Below are positions 1 through 6,586 of a stretch of DNA of 64,000 nucleotides, one piece after another (within the stretch, counting starts at the first letter, position 1; each line of letters begins with the position of its first letter). The position numbers and the translations under genes are program-made. Origin of the DNA: Bacillota bacterium (GTDB lineage Bacteria > Bacillota > Clostridia > Acetivibrionales > DTU013); NCBI GenBank assembly GCA_023411575.1, contig JAEYOP010000071.1:1-64000 (forward strand). Direction: 5' to 3'. The notes beneath the pieces were generated by a model. That model ran no database searches and was not told the origin of the DNA. It saw nothing but the letters and a program-made list of their open reading frames with translations.

Positions 1-1
1 C

Positions 2-280
2 TACAAGGGCAAACCGATCCTGTACAGCATGGGAAACTTCCTCTTCGACCAGAATGAAGCGGAAAACATGGAATCCTTCATTGTGGATATGCATTATAAA
101 GGAAGGGAATTGACCGGCCTGTCCGCCATACCGGTAAGGATTCTGGACAAGTCCCGCGTTGAAGTCCAGACCGGGGAGAAGGCGTCCAATCTGCTGGCCA
201 GGGAGGCGGGTCTCTGTGAGGAGCTTGGATCGCCGCCCGATATCCTGAACGACCAGCTGGTTTTTTCGATTGAAGATTGA
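2..280 (+). CDS. CapA-family (poly-gamma-glutamate synthesis type) protein, C-terminal fragment
   Basis: The window opens inside this gene; frame 2 is open from base 2 to the TGA at 278-280 and gives about 92 residues. The fragment begins YKGKPILYSMGNFLFDQ. The S-x-GNFLFDQ signature is typical of the end of the CapA/PGA_cap metallophosphatase-like domain, which in other bacteria is linked to poly-gamma-glutamate capsule synthesis or retention. The residues after it are a poorly conserved tail. The N-terminal part with the metal-binding residues lies outside the window, so substrate and cell location cannot be judged. The CapA assignment rests on this one motif. Confidence 0.7.
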   Translation, partial: YKGKPILYSMGNFLFDQNEAENMESFIVDMHYKGRELTGLSAIPVRILDKSRVEVQTGEKASNLLAREAGLCEELGSPPDILNDQLVFSIED

Positions 281-328
281 TTTGGACGAACCAAAAGATT
301 ATAATAGAGCTAATTAAGGCTTGGCTAG

Positions 329-405
329 AATATTACTTCCGCTTCTTTTACGGGGAATGGAGCGGTTAGTGCAGTTCCCCGTAAAAGATTAGCGGAAGTT
401 ATATT
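329..405. repeat. Long imperfect inverted repeat (intergenic hairpin)
   Basis: The arms 335-357 and 375-399 are reverse complements apart from a small internal bulge (ACTTCCGCT then CTTTTACGGGGAA on the left arm). With one mismatch the pairing extends outward to 329 and 405. The loop is about 17 bases. No T-run follows on either strand, so it does not look like a simple terminator. It lies between the CapA-like gene and the zinc-finger gene and could be a small palindromic repeat element or a leader structure. Confidence 0.6.
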
Positions 406-438
406 TTAACGATGCCCAAAACAGGAGAGAACCGGATC

Positions 439-681
439 ATGAAAATCATCAAATGCTTGTTTTGCAGCAAGAATACCACCATACATATTATTAACGCCCA
501 AAAAAGAATAAGAGGCAAGATCGTAACGCTTTCCAATGCGCCGGTCTATTACTGCGACCAGTGCAAGGAGACCTTCCAGTCCAAGGAAGTGACGGATGTC
601 TTCCGGTACATACAGGACCGCAGTCTGGAAGAAAAAAATCTTCTCTTCAATTACGACGATCTGGCCAAAAAAATCTACTAA
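439..681 (+). CDS. YgiT/MqsA-type zinc-finger domain protein
   Basis: The product has 80 residues. It has two CxxC knuckles, CLFC near residues 5-8 and CDQC near residues 38-41, in the spacing of YgiT-type zinc fingers found at the N-terminus of MqsA antitoxins and in many stand-alone clostridial proteins. The start at 439 is chosen because AGGAGA at 423-428 sits about ten bases upstream; the in-frame ATG at 412 has no ribosome binding site. There is no helix-turn-helix domain after the finger and no MqsR-like toxin next door, so an antitoxin role is not supported. Its function is unknown; a nucleic-acid or protein-binding role is a guess from the fold. Confidence 0.7.
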   Translation: MKIIKCLFCSKNTTIHIINAQKRIRGKIVTLSNAPVYYCDQCKETFQSKEVTDVFRYIQDRSLEEKNLLFNYDDLAKKIY

Positions 682-1229
682 ATCCCGATTCGGGACACAG
701 CCGGCAGGATCGATTTTGAGGATAGCGCCGCGACGGCGAACAGAATGGCGTCCTTGACGAAATAGGGCATATTGGCAGTCACTACATAGTAAAGCCCGAT
801 CTGAGTATTTCCCAGATAGAGCCTTATAATCATAAGCATATAGCCGATCCCGACAGCATACATCAGCAGCAGACCCGCCGCAACAGCCCCAAGGCTGCGC
901 CATACGGAGGGGTCTTTTTCTTTCCTGGACAATTTTCCGACGATATAGGCGCAAACGATAAAGCCCAGGATAAAGCCGAAGCTTTTGTTGAATATGTAGG
1001 TTATACCGCCGCCTTGTGCGAAAACAGGTACGCCGGCCAGCCCCAGAAGGGCGTATACGGCCATGGACAGGGCGCCAAGCCTGGGACCGAGCAGCAATCC
1101 GGCAAAAGCGCAGAAAAAGGCCTGCAGCGTGACGGGAAGAAGCGGAAACGGAATGCGGATAAACGCACCTGCCGCCATGAGGGCGGTAAAGAGGGAAACA
1201 AGCATGATGTCGCGGATTGAAAGCTTCAT
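678..1229 (-). CDS. bioY: BioY biotin transporter, ECF substrate-binding (S) component
   Basis: This 183-residue polytopic membrane protein carries the BioY hallmark stretch near residues 30-80: PFPLLPVTLQAFF, then AGLLLGPRLGALS and GLAGVPVFAQGGG. BioY captures biotin and works alone or with the shared EcfA/A'/T energising module, which is not in this window. The start at 1229 is chosen over the upstream GTG-type extension to 1301 because that extension would run through the promoter and into the BirA operator. Family length is about 180-200 residues, so the gene is complete. The operator at 1291-1322 implies repression when biotin is plentiful. Confidence 0.92.
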   Translation of the reverse strand: MKLSIRDIMLVSLFTALMAAGAFIRIPFPLLPVTLQAFFCAFAGLLLGPRLGALSMAVYALLGLAGVPVFAQGGGITYIFNKSFGFILGFIVCAYIVGKLSRKEKDPSVWRSLGAVAAGLLLMYAVGIGYMLMIIRLYLGNTQIGLYYVVTANMPYFVKDAILFAVAALSSKSILPAVSRIGI

Positions 1230-1268
1230 ATGGAACCAACCGAACCCTTTCTTTTGTCTTTTTCTATA

Positions 1269-1297
1269 AGAATAGCCCAATGAAAAACAATTGTCAA
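1269..1297 (-). promoter_or_regulatory. Sigma-A-type promoter of bioY
   Basis: On the minus strand the -35 box is TTGACA (plus-strand 1292-1297), followed by a 17-base spacer and a -10 box TATTCT (1269-1274). The -35 box lies inside the left half-site of the BirA operator, and the start codon of bioY is about 40 bases downstream. Confidence 0.75.
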
Positions 1298-1322
1298 CCA
1301 TATGTGCAAAATTGGTTTACAA
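1291..1322. promoter_or_regulatory. BirA operator (biotin repressor box)
   Basis: TTGTCAACC at 1291-1299 and GGTTTACAA at 1314-1322 form an inverted repeat separated by 14 bases, one mismatch from perfect symmetry. This fits the biotin-operon operator described for Gram-positive BirA, with TTGTnAACC/GGTTnACAA half-sites. It covers the -35 element of bioY, so bound BirA with biotinoyl-AMP would block initiation. Confidence 0.85.
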
Positions 1323-1359
1323 TCAAACGAAAACAATTCTTAATATTCCGGGAAATATG

Positions 1360-1388
1360 TTGAACTATCATGGAGAATAATGTAGTAT
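1360..1388 (+). promoter_or_regulatory. Possible promoter of the Spo0E-like gene
   Basis: TTGAAC at 1360-1365 is followed by a 17-base spacer and TAGTAT at 1383-1388. The region is AT-rich and lies 33 bases upstream of the Spo0E-like start codon. The -10 match is only partial. Confidence 0.4.
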
Positions 1389-1421
1389 TATAAAAAAATT
1401 GTATATATGGGGTCAAAATAG

Positions 1422-1574
1422 ATGAGCAACAATTTACAAAAGCTTAGAGAGAAATTGGATGAACTATTGGCCGATACCTCGACGGATTCCCAGGAAGTGC
1501 TGTGCCTGAGCCGCGAAATAGACAACCTGATCATCGAATATTACAGGGACAGGAACGGTAATGAAGGCAAGTAG
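1422..1574 (+). CDS. Spo0E-family aspartyl-phosphate phosphatase-like protein
   Basis: A 50-codon gene begins with ATG at 1422 and ends at TAG 1572-1574; a TGGGG sequence about ten bases upstream can serve as ribosome binding site. The product is a predicted two-helix hairpin (LQKLREKLDELL near residues 5-16, then QEVLCLSREIDNLIIEYY near residues 24-41). The second helix contains SREID, matching the SxxxD signature of Spo0E/Rap-independent phosphatases that remove phosphate from Spo0A~P and so delay sporulation. Such proteins are usually 50-85 residues. The assignment rests on length, architecture and the signature; the partner is inferred from the family. Confidence 0.75.
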   Translation: MSNNLQKLREKLDELLADTSTDSQEVLCLSREIDNLIIEYYRDRNGNEGK

Positions 1575-1627
1575 CGAATAAATATCTTATGAATCTCAGA
1601 GAAACACTGGATTATGCCGAAGGAGGG

Positions 1628-1636
1628 TGGTATAAT
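1628..1636 (+). promoter_or_regulatory. Extended -10 promoter for tRNA-Ala and probably murG
   Basis: TGG followed by TATAAT (1631-1636) forms an extended -10 element. No good -35 box is visible 17 bases upstream, which extended -10 promoters tolerate. The leader between here and the tRNA at 1711 contains two GC-rich hairpins (around 1649-1671 and 1679-1696). Confidence 0.5.
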
Positions 1637-1710
1637 AGGTGGTGACGGATGGGCGGGGTGTAATCCTGCCCGGAAATAGCGGGGCCGAATGCCCCGGAAT
1701 ATTACGAGAT

Positions 1711-1786
1711 GGGGCATTGGCACAGTTGGGAGTGCACCGCATTCGCATTGCGGGGGTCAGGGGTTCGAATCCCCTATGCTCCACCA
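1711..1786 (+). tRNA. tRNA-Ala (anticodon CGC)
   Basis: A complete 76-base cloverleaf with encoded CCA. The acceptor arms GGGGCAT/ATGCTCC pair with one G-U, the D stem is GCAC/GTGC, the anticodon stem is CCGCA/TGCGG with loop TTCGCAT, and the T arm is AGGGG-TTCGAAT-CCCCT. Loop positions 34-36 read CGC, which decodes the alanine codon GCG. murG begins 48 bases after the 3' end with no terminator between, so the two are probably co-transcribed. Confidence 0.95.
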
Positions 1787-1834
1787 TTTTTTTGCCTTTT
1801 AGCAGGAAGCCATGGAATGCGGGCAGGGATTGAT

Positions 1835-2902
1835 ATGAAAACGATTGTATTGACAGGCGGCGGATCTTCCGGGCATGTAACGCCCAATATCGCCTTATTG
1901 CCGGAGCTGAAGCGAAACGGCTATACCATATTCTATATTGGTTCAAAAAACGGAATTGAAAAGCAACTGATCGAAAACGAGGGCATTCCCTACTATTCCA
2001 TAAGCACCGGAAAACTCCGGCGCTATTTCGACTTGAAGAACTTTTCGGATCTCTTCCGGGTGGTTGACGGCTTCCGGCAGGCATTCGCAGTTCTCGGCCG
2101 GCTGAAGCCTTCGATTGTATTCAGCAAGGGCGGTTTTGTCTCCTGTCCGGTAGTCTGGGCCGCCTGGCTCCGAAAAATACCCGTCGTCATACACGAATCG
2201 GATATCACCCCGGGCTTGACAAACAAGCTGTCCATGCCCTTTGCCAGGAAGGTTTGCTATACGTTCCCCGAGTCGGCTTCCCATATTCCGGCCAACAAGG
2301 GAGTCCGGACCGGAATGCCGATAAGGGAAGAGCTTCTGAACGGCAGCCCTTCGAAGGGAAGGGCGGTTTGCGGTTTTACGGAGGCAAAGCCCGTTCTGCT
2401 GGTTATCGGGGGAAGCCTCGGGTCGGAAAAGATCAACGGAGCGGTCAGGAGTATCCTGGACACGCTTTTGAAGGACTTCAACGTCTGCCACATTTGCGGC
2501 AAGGGAAACCTTAAGCCGGAGCTGGAAGGGAAAAAAGGATACAAGCAGTTTGAATATGTCAGCAAGGAGCAGCCACCTATTTTTTCCGCCGCGGATATCG
2601 TCCTGTCCAGGGCGGGCGCTACCGTGCTTTTTGAACTGCTTGCCCTGAAAAAGCCCAATTTGCTTGTCCCGCTGTCCAAAGCGGCAAGCAGGGGAGACCA
2701 GATTCTAAACGCCGCTTCTTTTGAAAAACAGAATTTCAGTATGGTTCTTCAGGAAGAAATGCTGGAGGACGAAACACTGCTGAGAGCCTTGCGGGAATTG
2801 AACAAAAATGCCGCCGGATACCGGAATGCAATGAATGCAGGAAGCATAACCATGGGTACGCCGGAGGTCATAAAGGTATTGGAAAACGAAATCAAAAAAT
2901 GA
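1835..2902 (+). CDS. murG: UDP-GlcNAc:lipid I N-acetylglucosaminyltransferase MurG
   Basis: The 355-residue product has the two-domain GT-B layout of MurG, which adds GlcNAc to lipid I on the inner face of the membrane to give lipid II. It begins with the glycine-rich loop TGGGSSGHVTPN (residues 6-17), has a second conserved segment FSKGGFVSCPVVWAA near residue 100 and HESDITPG near residue 125, and a C-terminal nucleotide-sugar site GGSLGSEKIN near residue 190 and SRAGATVLFELLALKKP near residue 265. The start at 1835 is chosen because the longer frame back to 1709 would translate the tRNA gene. It is not in the usual dcw cluster order: ftsQ-ftsA-ftsZ lie 17 kb away. Confidence 0.88.
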   Translation: MKTIVLTGGGSSGHVTPNIALLPELKRNGYTIFYIGSKNGIEKQLIENEGIPYYSISTGKLRRYFDLKNFSDLFRVVDGFRQAFAVLGRLKPSIVFSKGGFVSCPVVWAAWLRKIPVVIHESDITPGLTNKLSMPFARKVCYTFPESASHIPANKGVRTGMPIREELLNGSPSKGRAVCGFTEAKPVLLVIGGSLGSEKINGAVRSILDTLLKDFNVCHICGKGNLKPELEGKKGYKQFEYVSKEQPPIFSAADIVLSRAGATVLFELLALKKPNLLVPLSKAASRGDQILNAASFEKQNFSMVLQEEMLEDETLLRALRELNKNAAGYRNAMNAGSITMGTPEVIKVLENEIKK

Positions 2903-2978
2903 GCAGAGGCTGCGGAGATACTCTGTTTATCTTGCTTTGTCATGAATCCGGTCTATAGCCCCGGTTTATAACGGACCG

Positions 2979-3245
2979 CTACTGGAGAATATTCATATCA
3001 GGCTGGGACAAGTTTATTGTGCGGACACAGCTTTCCTTGGCCATAAGGGCCTTGCACCTGTTCAGGATATCCAATGCCCTGGTTCTCCCGGCTTCCGTTG
3101 GGAAGCTGTCCAAGTTATCTTTCAGGAACTGAATCTTTTTTTCGGTATAATCTATGAATTCACTATAAGTTATCCCTTGTACACTGTACATTTCACATAT
3201 GGCCTGCAGCATTAGTACGGAGCATTCGGTAAGTAAGGACAACAT
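2979..3245 (-). CDS. Small hypothetical protein
   Basis: An 88-residue product with no family I recognise. It is preceded on the minus strand by AAGGGG at a nine-base spacing, a good ribosome binding site, which supports it as a real gene. The first 30 residues are hydrophobic-mixed with two cysteines; the centre (TEKKIQFLKDNLDSFP) looks helical and charged. There is no signal peptide and no known metal or catalytic motif. It sits alone between murG (convergent) and the tRNA-Lys gene, which is on the same strand upstream and ends in its own terminator. Confidence 0.55.
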   Translation of the reverse strand: MLSLLTECSVLMLQAICEMYSVQGITYSEFIDYTEKKIQFLKDNLDSFPTEAGRTRALDILNRCKALMAKESCVRTINLSQPDMNILQ

Positions 3246-3430
3246 AATACAATTACCCCTTTTTCATTTTTTAACACAATTAAATTATCACCAAAAGAAA
3301 AATATGTCAATGTCTACAATAATTTCCCAGAAGCAAAAGGGATTTTTGTTTATATTTATTCCTTTATAAAATAATTTGTTCTATCCTGTGAATCAGGAAA
3401 TAATTTCTCTTGCCCTGTGTTTAAACAAAA

Positions 3431-3464
3431 TGAAAAAAGACTTCCGATTCAGATCGAAAGTCTT
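3431..3464 (-). terminator. Rho-independent terminator of tRNA-Lys
   Basis: Read on the minus strand, a 12-base-pair stem (arms 3453-3464 and 3437-3448, one G-T pair) with a four-base loop is followed by six T residues. It starts two bases after the tRNA CCA end. Confidence 0.9.
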
Positions 3465-3465
3465 G

Positions 3466-3541
3466 TGGTGCGCCATCGGGGACTCGAACCCAGGACACCC
3501 TGATTAAGAGTCAGGTGCTCTACCAACTGAGCTAATGGCGC
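3466..3541 (-). tRNA. tRNA-Lys (anticodon CTT)
   Basis: A 76-base cloverleaf on the minus strand with encoded CCA. The acceptor pair is GCGCCAT/ATGGCGC, the D arm GCTCAGTTGGTAGAGC, the anticodon stem CCTGA/TCAGG with loop CTCTTAA, so the anticodon is CTT (lysine, AAG). The T stem CTGGG/CCCCG has one T-C mismatch at its second pair, which is unusual but does not disturb the other arms. Confidence 0.95.
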
Positions 3542-3589
3542 GTATTCCTTCTGCCTTGCGGTTTTTACCCGTTCGCTTGGCACTTCCCT

Positions 3590-3619
3590 ATTATAATCGG
3601 AATCCGCATTGTTTGTCAA
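3590..3619 (-). promoter_or_regulatory. Strong sigma-A promoter of tRNA-Lys
   Basis: On the minus strand TTGACA (3614-3619) and TATAAT (3590-3595) are both perfect consensus hexamers with an 18-base spacer. The predicted start is about 40 bases upstream of the mature tRNA 5' end. Confidence 0.88.
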
Positions 3620-3742
3620 CCACCTTTTTAACGCAAATGATCAAAAAATTCGAAAAAATACTGCCTCAATTAACAGAAAATATACTGTTTTACAGGTATA
3701 TACAAAGGATTTCGCAAAATGAATGTAGAATAATAAGATGTT

Positions 3743-4963
3743 ATGCTGGATGGGAACAATGACCGGAAGGTGCAGGTGGATTTCTTGTCGATCAACAAGT
3801 TGGATTTGGGCAAGCTGGATCAGATTGTTAAAAAGGCGATAGAAGCGATCAACAACAGTAAAACGGAGATTTACGACATCGCCGAGAGCTCGCGGAGGGA
3901 ATGCAAGAGGCTTGAAGACGAGCTCAATTCGCTCAAGCAGCAGGTCAAGCAACTGATCACGGAAGTGGAGACACTGGAGGATTCCCTGAAGGAAAGCAAA
4001 CGCCGGTTGATGCTGATCAACAAGAACTTTTCGAACTATACGCAGGAAGAGCTTAAGGAAGCGTACGAAAAAGCCGATAATCAACGTGTTGAGCTTGCAG
4101 TCAAGAGAGAGATGGAGCAATTCCTCATCCGGCGGAGAAACGACCTTGAAATTCGCATCAAGGAAGCTATAAAGACCGTACAGAAAGCCGACAATCTGAT
4201 CACCCAGGTAGGCGCGGCGCTGGGATACCTGACCGGGGATCTGCTCGAGGTGAGCAGCCAGTTGGAAGACATGCAGCAGCGGCAACTGCTGGGCATCAAG
4301 ATCATCAAGGCCCAGGAGGATGAGCGGCAGAGAGTGGCCCGGGATATCCACGATGGTCCCGCACAGCTGCTGTCGAATGTGGTGTTGAAAGCGGAAATCT
4401 GTGAACGGCTGATCGACGTCGATCTGGAAAAGACCCGGGAAGAGTTGAGGAACCTGAAGAAAATCGTAAGAGACAGCCTTCAGGACGTGCGGAAGATCAT
4501 TTACAACCTCAGGCCGATGTCGCTGGACGACCTGGGCCTGATCCCGACCCTGCAGCGGTATGTTCTGACCTTCCAGGAGGATTCGGGCATTGCGGTTTCC
4601 TTCCAGACAAGGGGGACGGCGGCGGATATAAAGCCCGTTCTGTCCATTACGGTATTCCGTATTGTGCAGGAAGCCGTAAACAATATCAAGAAACACGCAC
4701 AGGCGCACAGGGTTTACATCGTCCTCGAATTTACGGGGACCGAACTGAAATTGAACATCCATGACGACGGCATCGGATTCAATACGGAAAAGCTGAAGGA
4801 AAAAAGCGACGATATCAGCAGCGGCTTCGGGCTCTCCAGCATGAAGGAGCGGGTCGAACTGCTCGACGGGGCAATAAGCATCGGTTCCGAACCGGGGAAA
4901 GGCACCCGGTTGAATATAACATTACCTTTTGTGCAAGATGAGGGGGTTACAAATGAAAAATAA
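3743..4963 (+). CDS. degS: DegS-type sensor histidine kinase
   Basis: This 406-residue cytoplasmic kinase has no membrane segment. Residues 20-200 are a long coiled coil like the N-terminal sensor region of Bacillus DegS. The HisKA_3 dimerisation/phospho-acceptor box DERQRVARDIHDGPAQ has the target histidine at residue 203. The HATPase domain follows, with FRIVQEAVNNIKKHA (N box) near residue 308, DDGIGF near 343, and GFGLSSMKERV near 361. It phosphorylates the DegU regulator encoded next, whose start overlaps its last 11 bases. No clear ribosome binding site precedes the ATG at 3743. The neighbouring Tad pilus genes suggest surface behaviour as a target. Confidence 0.9.
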   Translation: MLDGNNDRKVQVDFLSINKLDLGKLDQIVKKAIEAINNSKTEIYDIAESSRRECKRLEDELNSLKQQVKQLITEVETLEDSLKESKRRLMLINKNFSNYTQEELKEAYEKADNQRVELAVKREMEQFLIRRRNDLEIRIKEAIKTVQKADNLITQVGAALGYLTGDLLEVSSQLEDMQQRQLLGIKIIKAQEDERQRVARDIHDGPAQLLSNVVLKAEICERLIDVDLEKTREELRNLKKIVRDSLQDVRKIIYNLRPMSLDDLGLIPTLQRYVLTFQEDSGIAVSFQTRGTAADIKPVLSITVFRIVQEAVNNIKKHAQAHRVYIVLEFTGTELKLNIHDDGIGFNTEKLKEKSDDISSGFGLSSMKERVELLDGAISIGSEPGKGTRLNITLPFVQDEGVTNEK

Positions 4964-5606
4964 AATCAATGTGTTGATTGCGGACGACCATTCCTTGATC
5001 CGACAGGGACTGAAGCAGATCCTTGAGCTGGAGAACGATATTGCTGTCGTCGCCCAGGCCTCCAACGGCAGCGAAGCCGTCCAGATGGCGAAGCAGCATA
5101 TGCCGGACGTTATCCTGATGGATATCAATATGCCAGGAACCAACGGCTTGCAGGCCATCAAGGAAATCAAGCAGGACAAGCTTGCCTGTAAAATCATTGT
5201 CCTGACGATCCATGAAGACCGGGAATATCTTTTTAAAACCCTTCAAATGGGTGCGGAGGGGTATGTGCTCAAAGACGCCGAGCCTTCGGTCCTGCTGGAG
5301 GCAATCCGCAGCGTCTACTCCGGGAAGTCCTATATACAGTCGAACATGACCATGGAACTGGTCAAGGAATTCAACAGGGTCACTCTGCATGAAAAGGAAA
5401 AGCACGATGACAACAATCTCACCTCCAGGGAAATAGAGGTCCTCCAGTTGATCGCGGAGGGCATGATAAACAAGGAAATTGCCAAGCAGCTCTATATCAG
5501 CGAAAAGACAGTCAAGAACCATGTGTCGAACATATTCAGGAAGCTGAATGTTTCGGACCGTACCCAGGCTGCAATCTATGCATTCAAGCACAATATCAAG
5601 AGCTGA
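4953..5606 (+). CDS. degU: DegU-type response regulator, NarL/LuxR family
   Basis: The 217-residue product has a receiver domain (residues 5-120; acidic pocket D11-D12, phospho-acceptor D57 in LMDINMPG, lysine in VLKDAEPS) and a C-terminal LuxR-type helix-turn-helix beginning LTSREIEVLQLIAEGMINKEIA near residue 152. The start at 4953 is chosen because GAGGGGG lies eight bases upstream; the longer in-frame start at 4929 has none. It is translationally coupled to degS and ends at a strong terminator before the pilin gene, so control of the pilus locus, if real, would be in trans through DegU binding. Confidence 0.92.
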   Translation: MKNKINVLIADDHSLIRQGLKQILELENDIAVVAQASNGSEAVQMAKQHMPDVILMDINMPGTNGLQAIKEIKQDKLACKIIVLTIHEDREYLFKTLQMGAEGYVLKDAEPSVLLEAIRSVYSGKSYIQSNMTMELVKEFNRVTLHEKEKHDDNNLTSREIEVLQLIAEGMINKEIAKQLYISEKTVKNHVSNIFRKLNVSDRTQAAIYAFKHNIKS

Positions 5607-5676
5607 CGCCCGAAAAGGCACGGTTTCCGGCTCAGTACGGAAGTCCGGGATATGGGTCGATGGTCCCAATAATGGT

Positions 5677-5712
5677 AAGCCCCGCGGATGATATGGTCCG
5701 GGGGCTTTTTTT
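5677..5712 (+). terminator. Rho-independent terminator after degU
   Basis: AAGCCCC...CGGA pairs with TCCG...GGGGCTT around an eight-base loop and is followed by eight T residues (5705-5712). It separates degSU from the Flp/Tad genes. Confidence 0.9.
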
Positions 5713-5850
5713 AGGCCTATTTCTTCATGGAAAAAAGGTCCCTTGGCGGATAGTTTTAAAAGCTTGACCGTCTTATAATAAAGTCAGACGGTGAGCAACG
5801 CACACAAAATTCATTAAAAATAAACAAGTTTATGAAAGGGGTAAATAATT

Positions 5851-6054
5851 ATGATGAGCACAATGATGAACACAGTGAAGTATTTGAGGAACAGGTTTTC
5901 CAGCAAGAAGGGACAGGGCATGGTAGAGTACGGACTGATTATTGGAGCAATCGCAGTGATAATCGTCGCTTGCTTCACTTTCCTCAGTGATCCGCTTCAG
6001 AACTTTTTTTCATCCATTGCAGGCTATCTTACAGACAACCAAATAGGGGGATAA
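5851..6054 (+). CDS. flp: Flp-family type IVb pilin
   Basis: The 67-residue prepilin has a short basic leader ending KKG and then QGMVEYGLIIGAIAVIIVA. The glycine, followed by a hydrophobic helix with E at +5 and Y at +6, is the type IVb prepilin peptidase site of Flp pilins. The mature pilin would be about 45 residues with one membrane/assembly helix. AAAGGGG lies about ten bases upstream of two adjacent ATG codons (5851, 5854); either may be used. It is the first gene of the Tad locus and the terminator right after it should make it the most abundant product. No prepilin peptidase (TadV/CpaA) gene is in the window. Confidence 0.9.
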   Translation: MMSTMMNTVKYLRNRFSSKKGQGMVEYGLIIGAIAVIIVACFTFLSDPLQNFFSSIAGYLTDNQIGG

Positions 6055-6083
6055 TACATTACGTAAAAATCAAAGATAACAGT

Positions 6084-6117
6084 TTGCCCTATCTGATACC
6101 AGATAGGGTAATTTTTT
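6084..6117 (+). terminator. Terminator/attenuator between flp and tadE
   Basis: A 12-base-pair stem (6084-6095 with 6100-6111, one G-T pair, loop ATAC) is followed by TTTTTT. It lies 30 bases after the pilin stop. Partial read-through would give much pilin and less assembly machinery. Confidence 0.88.
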
Positions 6118-6173
6118 AAGAAAACGAAGCAAAAACGAACCGGCCTATTGTTTGGGAAAAAGAGGGGACTGCA

Positions 6174-6572
6174 ATGAAAATAAAACGTAGAAAAAATAGT
6201 AAAGGACAGTCGCTTGTTGAAACCGCTTTGGTGCTTCCGATTCTGCTTCTTATCCTGGCAAGCATCATTGATTTCGGTATCATGTTCAACAATTACCTGC
6301 TGATCGGCAACGCAGCCCGTGAGGGAGCCAGAAGCGCAGCAATAGGCAGTACGGACGCACAGATTACGGCCAAAGTGAATCAGGTGGCCGCTGTGCTTGA
6401 TAGCACAAAATTAACCGTGGTAATATCACCAAACGGTACAACTGGAAGAACTTCAGGCAACCCGGTAACGGTAACAGTGAAGTATACCTATAGTATGATT
6501 ACTCCAGTTATCGCAGATATCGTCCCCGGGCCATTCCAGCTCAAAGCAGCTTCTACAATGCGCTGCGAATAA
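6174..6572 (+). CDS. tadE: TadE-family pseudopilin
   Basis: The 132-residue protein begins with a basic stretch (KIKRRKNSKGQSLVETALVLP) leading into one hydrophobic helix at residues 12-42. The G-QSLVE pattern is the prepilin-like cleavage site of TadE/TadG pseudopilins. The rest is a small beta-rich extracytoplasmic domain. TadE proteins are minor components needed for Tad pilus assembly. AGAGGGG precedes the ATG by about eight bases. Most Tad loci have two or three such genes; here there is only one, followed two bases later by the ribosome binding region of cpaB. Confidence 0.88.
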   Translation: MKIKRRKNSKGQSLVETALVLPILLLILASIIDFGIMFNNYLLIGNAAREGARSAAIGSTDAQITAKVNQVAAVLDSTKLTVVISPNGTTGRTSGNPVTVTVKYTYSMITPVIADIVPGPFQLKAASTMRCE

Positions 6573-6586
6573 TCTTGGAGGTACCT

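Noticed and set aside
439..681. Toxin-antitoxin pair based on the YgiT-type zinc finger
   Set aside because: No MqsR-like or other toxin gene is adjacent and the protein lacks the antitoxin helix-turn-helix domain.
406..1239. 277-codon minus-strand frame opposite the zinc-finger and bioY genes
   Set aside because: It is a shadow frame rich in Arg, Cys and His with no recognisable domain, and it overlaps two supported genes.
1709..1834. N-terminal extension of murG through the tRNA gene
   Set aside because: The extension translates tRNA-Ala and has no homology; the GGGSSGHVTPN loop that should be near the N-terminus starts only after ATG 1835.
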